From: Dermatemys mawii
Taxonomy: Eukaryota; Chordata; Testudines; Dermatemydidae
Direction: 5' to 3'
Length of the DNA stretch: 64,000 nucleotides
Assembly (NCBI GenBank): GCA_007922305.1
Contig: ML677335.1
Coordinates: 38,508,642 to 38,572,641 of the forward strand
The notes under the pieces are model-generated. The model was not told where the DNA came from and did no database searches. It saw nothing but the letters and a program-made list of their open reading frames with translations. Shown in pieces: positions 1-9,745 of the stretch (the stretch's first letter is position 1; the number at the start of each line of letters is the position of its first letter). Both the position numbers and the translations under genes were made by a program.

Positions 1-705
1 TGCATTGCTTGGGAATGACGTGAATTTGAGTATCCCTTTTTGTATAGAAAATGACACAAAGCGAGAAGATGCACTCAAATATATGAACAAATTGAACCAT
101 GTAACATCCACACCACAGTGCTCCTAAATACAGTTTGCAGTGGCCTGGCATATGAAAGAAACATGATACCTTCAGAATACCCTGGGACAATCCTCAGCGG
201 GTGAAAATCAGCATCACTCCTGTGTTTTTCTTTGCATTAAAGCAACAAGAGTTTATAGGTAATAATTCAATTATTTGATTTAATCACTGAGCAGCAGGAG
301 CAGCCAGAACTTGCTATAATTCACATGCTCCCACTGTCTAAGTGCCCCTGCAGTTCAGAGTCCTGATGGCCAAAGTGGAAGATGTCCATTGCTTTCTACA
401 GCTGCACCCATGGCCAGACACAAAAGGAAGTTGTGTCACACAGCTCTGCTAAAGTTAGTAGAGCTGTGACCATTCACATCAGTATAGGCTCTTTGGCTTT
501 CCATAAAATATCAGAGAAATCAAACTGAGTGCCTTTCCTTCCTTTGCCCACTGCTTGCTCTACCTTCTTCGGGGATCTATTCCTCTTCAATAGGATACGG
601 GTGACGGGGGGTGGGAGGGGAGCATCTGCATGGAGATCATTGCAGGATCAGGGCCTAAGATATGCCTTGGGCTATGTGTCTCTAGCAGGGTGATTTTCTG
701 AAAGG
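1..705. other. Non-repetitive AT-rich sequence, no gene seen
   Basis: I see no conserved coding frame, splice-flanked exon or recognisable repeat here. The sequence runs up to the 3' end of an inverted CR1 copy at 706. The open frames present are short and do not resemble protein. Confidence 0.6.
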
Positions 706-1014
706 AAGAACATAAGAATGGCCGTACTGGGTCAGACCAAAGGTCCATCCAGCCCAGTATCCTGTCTACCAACAGTGGCCAATGCCAGGTGTCCTGGCCT
801 GAGTGAACCTACCAGGTAATGATCAAGTGATTTCTCTCCTGCCCATCCTGTCTAATAGCTATTAATGGACTTGACTTAACTGGATAAATTCATGGAGGTT
901 CTTTTTTAAATCCTGTTATAGTCCTAGCCTTCACAACCTCCTCAGGCAAGGAGTTCCACAGATTGACTGTGCACTGTGTGAAGAAGAACTTCCTTTTATT
1001 TGTTTTAAACCTCT
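706..1014 (-). mobile_element. CR1 LINE 3' fragment, minus strand
   Basis: Read on the minus strand, this matches the end of the CR1 copy at 57.4-57.76 kb, from the AAACAAATAAAAGGAAG stretch through the 3' UTR (ACTGGGTCAGACC on the complement) to the terminal CTTATGTTCTT. About 310 bp of the 3' end remain, so the copy is heavily 5'-truncated, as is usual for CR1. The C-terminal coding remnant is not open. Confidence 0.9.
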
Positions 1015-1403
1015 ATCATGGGCTTTAAGTATATTGGTCAAACTGTCTTTTAAACTTAAATTATCAATCATCATAATAAATGCAGCATTTTTATGAGGAA
1101 GAGAATTTGCTCCATGCACCTTAAAAAAATTAAATCATGTTTATACTTTTAAAAAACACCATTTGATTTTCTGTTTCAGTTTAATTTGCATGTTACAAAT
1201 GCCAGTTGATTAGCAGCAGAGACAACAATTGCCCACCTAATTTTGTATTTTAGCTGCAGGATACATTCAAACAACAGCTCTGCAAGTTATTATCTGAAAT
1301 CACCTACAAAAAGCAAACAGATTCCTACCATCATCAGGGAGACGGAGTGGGGTGGGGTGGGAGAAGGTGGATTTGTTGGGTTCCCCTCACCTCTCCCCAA
1401 CAG

Positions 1404-1483
1404 ATTCCTACTACCAGAGAGAGATGGCGAACATAGTCCAATTGGCAACAGAGTCAGCATACCAATATGTAACAAAGATTAAT
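1404..1483 (+). CDS. Candidate internal exon of an unidentified gene
   Basis: A pyrimidine-rich tract (1381-1401) ends in CAG at 1401-1403. It is followed by 80 nt open in one frame and then a consensus donor GTAAGT at 1484-1489. The exon would enter with two bases of a split codon and leave on a complete codon, giving about 26 residues that begin SYYQREMANIVQLATES after the split codon. The composition looks protein-like (charged, hydrophobic and Tyr residues mixed), unlike most open frames here. I do not recognise the protein. No partner exon is visible on the plus strand, so it would belong to a gene with very long introns or to a noncoding transcript. A chance pairing of splice signals remains possible. 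Confidence 0.35.
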
Positions 1484-1754
1484 GTAAGTCAGTTTGATAC
1501 TGTCAATTCACATTTTTTAAAAGCCATGATGAGAGCTAAGGTATAAAATCACTTGCTGTTCACTCACCCAAAAAACACAACTAGAAACGCTTGCAACATC
1601 TGGCAAAGCCTTTACTATATGGCTGCTCTTATCCATGGGGACAGAGTAGCAAAGGTATTCGCTTCTGAACATTTTAGTGAAGAGACAAGATCTCACCCAT
1701 GCCTCCTGCAAAGTCCATGGTGTGCATGTTCTAGGAGTTTTCTAATGAGACAAT

Positions 1755-1905
1755 ATGGCTCAGCAAGTAGAACACCAGCCTCTGGGACACATGAATATGG
1801 TTAAAAGGGCTCGGGTTCCATTCCTAAATCAGGGACTGCATTGCTGGGTGGGCTATTTTATAAATGGCAACTACTCCTTTGATAGGAGGGATATTAAACC
1901 ACTCT
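1755..1905 (+). mobile_element. tRNA-derived SINE, plus strand
   Basis: A pol III A box-like stretch (TGGCTCAGCAAG, from 1756) is followed about 57 bp downstream by a B box-like stretch (GGTTCCATTCC, from 1814), the arrangement of a tRNA-derived SINE head. The tail continues with GGGCTATTTTATAAATGGC and ends near ATATTAAACC. It is diverged and unlikely to be active. The family was not identified. Confidence 0.6.
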
Positions 1906-2886
1906 TTTACATATCTCATGCTGCTTTCCAGGAGGAAGTTAATGAGCTCATGGTATATTTCCATAGAGATTCATGGTTATATGTGAAATTTACACGTTCC
2001 TCCTCTTGAGAGGCTTGGCTGACATGATTTTGACACCCAGGAGTATCATGCTGATTTCTGTTGTTGTGTATACCCACAAACGCAGTAAAGCTTAAACCCA
2101 AAGGCAACCAGCGTAGGTGAGCTTTATCATTTTAGCTATTAAACAAAAGGCACTCACCTGAACCTCTGATATTCCCATATTCTCAACAAGTTCTAGTTTT
2201 CCCTTCTTCCAGCTGCTGGGTGGTGGTAGGGTATGTGCAAGAAAGAAATAGCCTGCAACTCTTTTTCCACTCACTGACATCTCCTGGAACTTTAGGAGAC
2301 ATCTAGGCGGGTTGTACATCTCATGCATGGCTAGCGAGATAAGTCCTTTCCTCTCACCCCAAATCCCTGACATTACCTGGAGAAGATGGGCTCCCCTGCA
2401 CTTTTCAGTAGCAAAGCACAGTTGGCAAATGCTCTTAGGGTTCAGCTGCTTTCACTGATAGATTTTTTACATCATTCTAGTGCTATGACACCTGATAATA
2501 TGCCATGCACACTCTCTGGGTTTAGCTAGCAGGATGATGGCTAGAGATGGGCTGGTAATGTGTCTGTAGAGGCAAAACACTTGCTCCTCAATGGTTCTGA
2601 AGAGTGTTTAAGAGTGTAAAGAATGATTCTTTCATTGTTCACATAATTGGTGCTTTATGAAAATCCCTTTTAAAAATTCAGCAGAGATTACTGAAGTATC
2701 ATCCATTTGCCATTAATAGTGCAGCTCAATGGGAAAAAAATACTGGCTTATCTCCTGAAGCATGAGAATTTATAGTCCTCCAAAAATCTTGTTTATGTTT
2801 AAATAGTTACTAGTGTAACTCTGGATAGTCTTGTGATGTTTATACACATCTAATCCTTCTTTGAATCCTCTAATTCAGAACGGCAG
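1906..2886. other. No gene or clear repeat, apart from a possible minus-strand exon
   Basis: Mostly unremarkable single-copy-looking sequence. The one point of interest is a 55-nt minus-strand segment (2158-2212) with good splice signals at both ends, described in the findings. Confidence 0.5.
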
Positions 2887-2940
2887 CTTTTTACACCCAC
2901 TTTGCACTGGTGTGAAAGACCACTCAGGGTGCAGGGAGAA
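2887..2940 (+). repeat. Short dispersed motif, copy 1 of 3
   Basis: The sequence TTTTACACCCACTTTGCA and what follows resembles stretches at 13335-13400 and 54956-55009. All share a TTTxxACCCACTTTGC-type core, a GGTG or GTGTAAA step and a trailing AC-rich part. They look like decayed copies of one element of about 65 bp. The family is unknown to me. Confidence 0.45.
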
Positions 2941-4790
2941 GGTGAATTGGGAACACTGTGGGGAGAGGTAAGGGCTGAAACTGAATATGAGCTAGCAAAT
3001 CTAGAAAAAATGAGAACCACCCCCCTTGAAACTCTGCCCCAAACCTAACAAAACTCTGTAGTTTAAAAGAGTTTGACTGTCTTTTATTTTTCTACTGTTT
3101 CCATTATTTTTGGAAGGCCCTACACTTATGAGTTCTAAGTGAGTCATACATGTGCTGACGATTGGACTCTCCATTGCCCCCTCTCTATCTTGTGTACTCT
3201 CAAAGGTGTGTTGAGTGTTAAATGCTACTATTTGAGCACACGTGCACATGATTACCCAAGGTGCAAGATGTCAGAGGTCCAGGTTCTGTGAGAGACATGC
3301 TGCCAGCTTCACACGAAGCAGAAAGCACTGGATATCTTCTCAGAAAGCCTGTTCTCACAAGTATTCCTCTGCCCTGTTTGGTAGATCTAAATAGTTTAGG
3401 TACATCTGATAAGCATCTAAAGTATTGGTCAATTGTTCAAACTGAATCCAAACCCTGAACTCTTTAAACACATAGTTTATTAAAATCGTCAGGCTGCTAT
3501 GCAGATTCTAAAATTATTAGTAGCTTCCAAGGTGTATTTTTAGTGAGTACTCTGCCTCCTCTACTCTGCCATTTGTGCCACAGAGATCAAGCACAGCAAA
3601 TATGCAGTGCAAACACAGCCAACAAGCTCTACCTCCTCTTGAATGTCTCTCCCATTTTGCAGCTGTTATTGCGCAGTTGCAGGACAAAAGCATTACTGCA
3701 TCACACAGAAGTTTCAAACCCTGAAGTTGTGCTAGATGCCAAAGAAAGGACCGAGACAGCTGAAGCTGGTGAAATTCATTCACTTCCTATCAGATTAATT
3801 TAAATTGCTCCTGTATAATCCTCTCTCACTGAAGGACCTGACTGCTGAGGGTCTTAGCTTCTCTGTGTTTCTGATTCTCTCATCTTCCATGCTGCTACGT
3901 CCTTACTAAAGCTGCCACTCTCTCTTAATATGCTGCTGTTATCCTTTATGACTAAACTCCACTATTTAATATAATTCAAGGGGTGACAAAATTAAGAATA
4001 AAATTATTATATCCTCTTCTAAACCATTTCATATTAGGTTTTTTGGAGAGGGAGGAATCCTTAATTTTGTAGAAGATGTCTCCTCTGCCCCCAATCCAGC
4101 ACCTTAAATGAATCATTTTCCACAGTGAAATGAATAAAGCAACCACCTATCATAAAATTATAGCCAATGCCTTCAGTTTTAATCAGCTAAATTCTGGCCA
4201 GCTGACTGATGGATCCACTCCAAAGAGGAACAACATGACACAGTTTACAATCTTAAGGATTATAGTAGTCCAGATGCTATCATTTTAACTGGAAAAAATG
4301 TTGCCAACCATCCCTGTTAGAAAATAGAAGGATGCGTTGTTATTATTTTTATGCTTGAAATTGCTTAGTGTTGGCTATCAAGCTTCTGTGTACTTCTCCT
4401 CATCACAATTTGATCAGCTGCTCTTTAAGAAGGGAGGAAAACCAATAGGTGAGTTTTTAGATACAACAGCAGGTCCCAGTTTACAGAATGGGAGCACTGT
4501 GCTGCTTTAGTTTTCCCACTAAAAGAAGGGATAGAGCCCTTTTCAAATATTTAAGTTCACCCTCAGAAACAGACTGAACTCCTGCCTGTGTATCAGTAAA
4601 AGAATCAACACACGGGATCAGAATGATCACAAAATAATTATAACTCTGAGCCAAGACACGAAGAATGGGCTCCTGGTTAAAGTGCTAGCTCAGCCTTCGA
4701 TTCCCAGCTTTATCAGGGCCTTCTTGCTGACCTCTCTCTTTCCCCATCTTGGGTAGTTCTATACCTTCCCTTGTCCCACCCCCTTCCAAT
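2941..4790. other. Single-copy-looking sequence, no gene
   Basis: There is no coding frame or splice-flanked exon that I would defend, and no recognisable transposon. A MIR-like stretch may begin near 4672, where CGATTCCC resembles a tRNA B box. The rest is AT-rich. Confidence 0.5.
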
Positions 4791-4799
4791 ACCACAATA

Positions 4800-4985
4800 T
4801 TGGAGTGCCTCCCAATCTTTAATGTATTTACTTTCTCACCACTGTGAGATGCTATTATCCTCACTTTACAGATGGGAAACTGTAGATGTACAAAGTGACT
4901 ATGGGATTTGTCTAACATCACTTAAGAAGTTTGTGGCAAGGCAGGGAATTAAACCCTTGAGTCCCAGGCCACTGAATTATCAATG
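4800..4985 (-). mobile_element. MIR SINE, minus strand
   Basis: On the plus strand this reads as the reverse complement of MIR: CTCACTTTACAGATGGGAAACT, a diverged CAAAGTGACT...TCTAACATCACTTAAGAAG stretch for the usual acquired-tag region, then GGCAGGGAATTAAACCC for the inverted B box. Order and spacing match the CORE-SINE family. It is an old, diverged copy. Confidence 0.75.
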
Positions 4986-5502
4986 CTTTTGTAGGTAAAT
5001 CACTTAAAGAACGGAGGCATAGTGTGATTATCTATAAAATATAAAACTTTCTTTCTCTCACCCTTATTTGTCTGGTCTATAAAGATTGAAAGCTCTTAGA
5101 TTGTAGACTGTCTCTTCCTAGGTGCCTGTATGGTGCTTAGCAGTAGGGAGCCCTGATCTTGGTTGTGGGGAGATCACACTCACTAGTGTAAAATGCATAG
5201 TAAAACATAATTCTGGCTGCCCCTATGTGGGTGAAGAAGCTAGAAAAAAACTCATGTATCTGAGCCCTTCATCCAGGTGCCAAGAACAGTTTTCCTTCTT
5301 GTGCACAAGCAACTCCTAAAACAGTATGGAAAAGACAAAACTCTGGCTCCACCTTCTCCCCTTTTCACCAACTAGTTGCAGAGAGAGTCTACTCTGAGCT
5401 ACCGAGTGCAGTTCTACTCTGAAAGGTGAGTATGTAATAACTCCTACTCCCTGAGTATATTCAGAGTCTTGTCTGATGCTGGTAGCTAAAAGAAGAATTT
5501 AG
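4986..5502. other. No gene seen
   Basis: AT-rich sequence between a MIR and a palindromic short element. No feature is supported. Confidence 0.5.
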
Positions 5503-5604
5503 GGTGGAATCTTCAGAAGCACTCAGCAGAGTTAAGTAGCATTAGCCCCTTTGACTTTCAATGGGATATGTGCTCCTAAATCCCTTGGGTGCTTTGAAAA
5601 TCCC
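5503..5604. repeat. Imperfect-palindrome element, GAAAATCCC type
   Basis: The left arm begins GGTGGAATCTTCAGAAGCACTC and the right arm ends GGGTGCTTTGAAAATCCC, with a central TTTCAATGGG. The arms are roughly complementary, giving a foldback of about 100 bp. Related stretches occur at 34453-34506, 50019-50112 and 62627-62713. This looks like a non-autonomous foldback or MITE family. Confidence 0.55.
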
Positions 5605-5614
5605 CTCCTAAATG

Positions 5615-5657
5615 CTATTTACTCTGTTGGTTCTGCAGAACCAACAGAGCTAAATAG
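5615..5657. repeat. Near-perfect 43-nt palindrome
   Basis: Bases 5622-5649 form a perfect 28-bp palindrome centred on TTCTGCAGAA. Arms CTATTTA (5615-5621) and TAAATAG (5651-5657) extend it, leaving one unpaired C at 5650. It could form a 21-bp hairpin stem. It sits directly after the foldback element at 5503-5604. Confidence 0.9.
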
Positions 5658-6241
5658 GGGTGAGCAGGATTCTATTCCAGATTCCATGTCACTGCCGAAT
5701 TATCTACCAATGTTGCCATCAAAGTGTCGATCAGTTGTGACTGTGCAATGTCACTGAAGGTCATTGAGGTGCACAGGTGAAGACAATGGGATGACCCAGG
5801 TGTAAATGAGGGCATTGTTGGGCATATGGAACCTGGTAATGATAGAATGAAAGGAAATAAGGCAACTTGGCCTGAAGAGCTTGGGATGAAGTTCTACACC
5901 TGGGGACAGGAATCATCTTTTTTTCAGTAAACTGAGAATATCTGATTTGGAATAACTGAGGAACAAGAGATGTGGAAACCATAGAGGCATTTTTTTGGAA
6001 TCTCTTCTAGATGAGTGTCTCATTTTGCTGGGTGGAGCAGCGAACATGCTGTCCTGCAATGCTAAGAAGCTCCAGAGGCATTATGGAGCTCTGCCTATAA
6101 GGCTAAAACATATAGAGGGTTGCTAATAAACAGTACAATAATAAATGGTGCACAGTTTCTAAATAAAGAAGGAAATTAGGGGGAAAAATAGGCATAAAAT
6201 AGCAAATCAGTGAATCAAATCCCACCACTGTGGCCTATGAG
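5658..6241. other. No gene seen
   Basis: No coding frame, exon or recognisable repeat can be supported in this stretch. Confidence 0.5.
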
Positions 6242-6463
6242 TAAGGCTACAATTATGGCATGGATGTCACGGAATCCATGACTTCCAGAGACCTCCATGA
6301 CATTTTCTGCCCCAGATCTGGAGCTGTCAGCAGGCAGCCACCCTGCAGCTCTCAGCAGCCGCTAGGTAGCAGGGGGATCACAGGCTTCCGTGAATTTTTG
6401 TTTATTGCCTGTGACCTGTCCATGGGTTTTACTAAAAATATCCATGACAAAGTCTGAGCCTTA
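6242..6463. mobile_element. hAT-like MITE, short copy
   Basis: The element starts TAAGGCTACAATTATGG and ends TCTGAGCCTTA. It has the same internal GACCTCCATGAC and GTGAATTTTTGTTTAT blocks as the copy at 62195-62592. The flanks CCTATGAG and GCTAGGAG match at 6 of 8 positions, consistent with an old 8-bp target duplication. There is no coding capacity, so it would have depended on a transposase in trans. Confidence 0.75.
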
Positions 6464-7026
6464 GCTAGGAGTTTAGTCTATCAGTCACAACTCTGGGATA
6501 GTTCTCAGTTCTAACTCTTACTCCATGTGTAATGTTTAGCAATGACTGGAGCAGCTGGTATTCTGTTGAGGGTGATGGCTGCACATGTCAAAAAGGTCAC
6601 CCTTCATGTTGGAGTGTGGGTCTTTGGACTACAGGGCAGAACAGGTAGCTGCAGGCTCTGGGGTCAGCACCAGTGGAGTTTTGTAAACTACGAATAAAAG
6701 AATGTAACAGGTGAGTACAAACTCCCCTATCTTTCATGAAAAAAACACCTCAAGCAAGCCCTAGCCGTCCCATGTATAAAGGGGGTTCATACAATTTAGG
6801 GGGTTTTACAGCCCTTTTATTTGAAATGTCTTTTTCTGTTTATGGTCAAGCTGCATAGACCAGCATGCTTATGTTGGGCCTTTTTTACCCTTTTACAAAC
6901 TCATTGAAGGTATTTTTTAGAGTTTCTTTCCTAGCCCAAGGGAATTAGAAAGAAAGGTCTTTGGAGCACATGGGTGAGACAAGGAATTGGGTGAAATGGG
7001 TAGGCTGGGCAAAGGGGAGGGGAGCA
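6464..7026. other. No gene seen
   Basis: Moderately AT-rich sequence without a recognisable repeat or exon. Confidence 0.5.
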
Positions 7027-7296
7027 TCATGCTCTGTTGGAGAAAGATGAACTCCTTAATGGAGTTAGGTTCAGTGATACCATTTGGCTAGGAGGTACAT
7101 TTACATCAACAGCCTGCTCTGGAGCCAACCAATTTCTCTTGTGTTGCACTATGTTGCCAAGTAAATCATACTCCAGCATGCTGGTTCTCTTCACAAGATG
7201 TCTGACATCTGTGGCTGCATCAGAGATGCCAACTTGTTTTTCTATGAGTCTGAAAAACTGCAGGAAGTCCAACACTTCACACTTTTCCTTGCTGCA
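7027..7296 (-). CDS. Unidentified open segment, possible exon or pseudogene
   Basis: The minus strand is open for about 88 codons before a TGA at its downstream end. The last 82 form a frame that begins MLDFLQFFRLIEKQVG and continues through a KRTSMLEYDLLGN stretch to a C-terminus rich in Ser. The composition is protein-like, with amphipathic Leu/Ile spacing near the start. I do not recognise a domain. The plus strand is also open across 7037-7318, which weakens the case. No strong splice site flanks the segment. It could be a retropseudogene fragment, a decayed transposon ORF or chance. Confidence 0.25.
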   Translation of the reverse strand, partial: CSKEKCEVLDFLQFFRLIEKQVGISDAATDVRHLVKRTSMLEYDLLGNIVQHKRNWLAPEQAVDVNVPPSQMVSLNLTPLRSSSFSNRA

Positions 7297-7318
7297 TGAT
7301 GATGTCCTGAATAACTAG

Positions 7319-7494
7319 TGGTCCTTTTCCCTCCCTTCCTTTTAAAATCTAATCCAGACATGAACCAAAAAAACCCAAAACCTGAGCAGAAAAAATCCTA
7401 CAGATTTAAAAACACAACAACTCCAATTATTTGAATGAGCAAGCAATTATGAAGACAAGCACTAGGTCAGATACTGTTTCTATTGTTAGCTGCA
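7319..7494. other. Spacer between two open segments
   Basis: AT-rich sequence with no feature supported. Confidence 0.4.
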
Positions 7495-7743
7495 ATGGGA
7501 AATATTATAATTAAAAAACTTTCCAAAAGCCCTTCTGAAAGTTCTGAAAGTTCGGCATGCTTGGGAACCTGTGACGAACTTAACAAAAAATCAAGTCTAT
7601 GGGGATTTTTAAGACAAGGAAAAAGAAACGTATTATTTTTAATGAGGTTGCAGACAGCAACCACCCCGTTGGACAACCGTTTTAGTCCAGGGACTAAAAT
7701 GTCTGACAGAGGAGGAATAAAGCGGAGGCCTTGTCTTGACTAG
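7495..7743 (+). CDS. Unidentified 82-residue open frame
   Basis: An ATG with a reasonable context (G at -3, G at +4) opens a frame starting MGNIIIKKLSKSPSESSES and running to a TAG at 7741-7743. The Met-Gly start is compatible with N-myristoylation, a Ser-rich stretch follows, and the C-terminus is basic. No family is recognised. Nothing nearby (TATA, polyA signal, splice sites) supports expression. Chance is the leading explanation. Confidence 0.15.
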   Translation: MGNIIIKKLSKSPSESSESSACLGTCDELNKKSSLWGFLRQGKRNVLFLMRLQTATTPLDNRFSPGTKMSDRGGIKRRPCLD

Positions 7744-7764
7744 AAAAAATGATTGATGGAGATA

Positions 7765-7930
7765 GGGCCCTCCGTTCCTGTCTCTCATTTCCTTGTATTC
7801 CTTCCCCATCTCTACTTTTCCTCCATTTCTCCTTTCTCTTGTTCCAGCTCTGTCTGTTCCTTTTCTCTTTTTCCTCTCTTTTGTTTCTAATCTTCACTGT
7901 TTCTTTCCCCCTTGTTTTCTTCATGGACAG
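7765..7930. repeat. Polypyrimidine tract
   Basis: About 165 bp are dominated by C and T, with TTTTCCTCC, CCTTTCTCTTG and TTTTCTCTTTTTCCTC blocks, ending near CATGGACAG. It is not a simple tandem repeat. It resembles an exaggerated splice-acceptor tract and could form triplex DNA. Confidence 0.8.
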
Positions 7931-8279
7931 AAAACTAATGTTGGAAATCCCATTTGCTGTGCTCTCCATTAAAATATCAATATTTGTCAACAGTACCACC
8001 CAGTTACCCTCTTATTTCCTGTTCTTAGGTAAATTCAGATAATGCTTTATGGTAGCTGTTGGCAAATCCTGATCTGTTCAACGTAAACCATTGGAGTGTT
8101 ACACATACTCCTTTCCCTCTATGCGTTCGTTGTACTGTTGCTGTTAACATTAAAGCACATGAGCTGCTCCTGTTCCTTCTATGGCTTTTAAAGCTACCAG
8201 CACAGTGCAGCAAAAGCACCTGGAGATGGCTTGAAAGTATTAGAAAATTCTTCATAGTGCAAGCACTGGAAAAGTAGAT

Positions 8280-8480
8280 TAATAGAATCTGAGGTAAGAA
8301 GGGACCAGTAGATCATCTAGTCTGAGCTCCTATAGAACATAAGCCATCAAACTTCACTCAGTTACTCCTCTATTGGGCCCAGTAACTTCAGCCCTATAGT
8401 AAGCAATCCTACAAGTACTAATATTCCCCAAGATATGAGCCATATTTAACCTCTGAACCGAATCTCTCAAGCATCGGGTG
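8280..8480 (-). mobile_element. CR1-like LINE 3' relic, minus strand
   Basis: The stretch reading AGAATCTGAGGTAAGAAGGG, then CATCTAGTCTGAGCTCC and CATAAGCCATCAAACTTC, has the layout of an inverted old CR1 3' end of the same kind as 20660-20902. It is more diverged than the copies at 0.7, 36.4 and 56.5 kb. Confidence 0.7.
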
Positions 8481-8499
8481 AAAGTAGGCTTTCAGAGGT

Positions 8500-8612
8500 G
8501 CCATTGTAATGGCTGCTATCTTGGCTGATGCATGGGGGATTGAATCAAGACCTCCAGACCTAAAAAACATGAGCTCCTACAGCTTGAGCTAAAGCTCGCT
8601 AGGTGGGGCTGG
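8500..8612 (-). mobile_element. tRNA-derived SINE head, minus strand
   Basis: On the minus strand TAGCTCAAGCTGTAGG resembles a pol III A box, and GATTCAATCCC about 40 bp downstream resembles a B box. This is the head of a tRNA-derived SINE. Cloverleaf integrity is lost, so it is not called as a tRNA gene. Confidence 0.6.
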
Positions 8613-9089
8613 ATCAGGCACACAAGGGGACCTATAAATACACACTCACCAGTGGGTTACGCTATAGGCACACTGGTTTCAGGAGGTAGAGTTATGCTGG
8701 AAATAGCACCACTATGGATACCACTCTATCAATCTACTGACTTCTGACTTCTCAGAGAGAAGCCGGAGCACAACATTTGAATGCAGAGTTTGACACTTAT
8801 TGTGTTGCTATTTACATCCTTGAGTTCAGTTAGGAACAGCAGCAGTAGCTTGGTGCCTTCTGCATCTGCAGTTTGGTGCACACAGTTCCAGGCACAAAGG
8901 AATGTTTTTCAGCCTTTCAGTTCCAGCTGCTTCTGAGAAGTGAAATGGCAGAATTAAGGTGGGTTTTTATATCCTAAATGCAAATTTCCAGTTTTTTGGA
9001 AGTTGTCTTTAAATAAACCCCCAAACTCTGACACTGTTTTATAGTTGGTTCTATCAAACTCTCCTCTTAAAGTTAACCAAGATTCAGAA
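8613..9089. other. No gene seen
   Basis: No exon or recognisable repeat is supported. Confidence 0.5.
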
Positions 9090-9218
9090 TCAGAGGGGTA
9101 GCCATGTTAGTCGGGGTTTGCAGAAGCGACAAAGAGTTCTGCGGCAAGCTTAAAGACTAACAAAAATATTGAAGCGTAAGCTTTTGTGGGCTAGTACCCA
9201 CTTCGACAGATGCATGCA
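9090..9218 (+). repeat. Dispersed repeat, copy 1 of 2
   Basis: The sequence runs from CAGAGGGGTAGCCATGTTAG through CTTAAAGACTAACAAA and GTAAGCTTTTGTGGGCTAG to ACAGATGCATGC. A clear reverse-complement copy lies at 38045-38142. From memory this repeat is very common in turtle genomes, usually close to a GCCGTGTTAGTCTG start and a CAGATGCATG end. Its class is not settled here. Confidence 0.75.
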
Positions 9219-9590
9219 GTTTGTCTGCGATTTTATTTGTGTGGTTCACTCCTATGTGAAAATGTTGGGGTTAATCACCTAATCCTCCCAACCCCACTTG
9301 CTTTTCTCCTCTTGTTTCTGCTTATTACACCCACCCAACGGAACATACAATTGGGCTCTGAAGATGCATCCTCAAACTCGGCGATGAAGCTTGCAATGTG
9401 GAGCACTGAAGGGAATGTGTTCTTTCCAGTTAAGTGTATTGCCAACAGAGACCTCAAAAATAGATAATGATTGAAATCTGGCAAGAAAACAGCCACCTAA
9501 GTGGAGTAGTTGCATAACCATGTCTGAAAAGAAATTGCAACGCAGATCATAACTGGAGTAGATTGAAAAATGTTCCTATTTTACAAGTTT
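9219..9590. other. No gene seen
   Basis: An 85-codon plus-strand frame (9210-9467) overlaps the repeat edge and has no splice or domain support. Confidence 0.5.
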
Positions 9591-9745
9591 TCAAAATTTT
9601 TATTCTATTTTCTCACTGGAATTTTGAAATTTTCCACATATCAATGTAGCTGGTCAAAAAAGATGACATTTTTCATGGAAGTTTTTAAAAACTTCTTTTT
9701 TAGTGCAAAAAAATAAAAAACGTGGAGATTTTTGACCAGTGCTAA
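9591..9745. repeat. AT-rich dispersed repeat of the TTTTTGACCAG type
   Basis: Runs such as TTTTGAAATTTTCCACAT and CATTTTTCATGGAAG lead to GATTTTTGACCAGTGCTA. Similar T/A-rich stretches occur at 22380-22735, 35140-35290 and 59830-60130, two of them ending in ACCAG-CTCTA or ACCAACCCTA-like steps. This is probably one old dispersed family, but low-complexity similarity is possible. Confidence 0.4.

Noticed and set aside
1755..1905. Possible tRNA gene
   Set aside because: A and B boxes are present but the spacing and arms do not form a cloverleaf; it is a SINE head.
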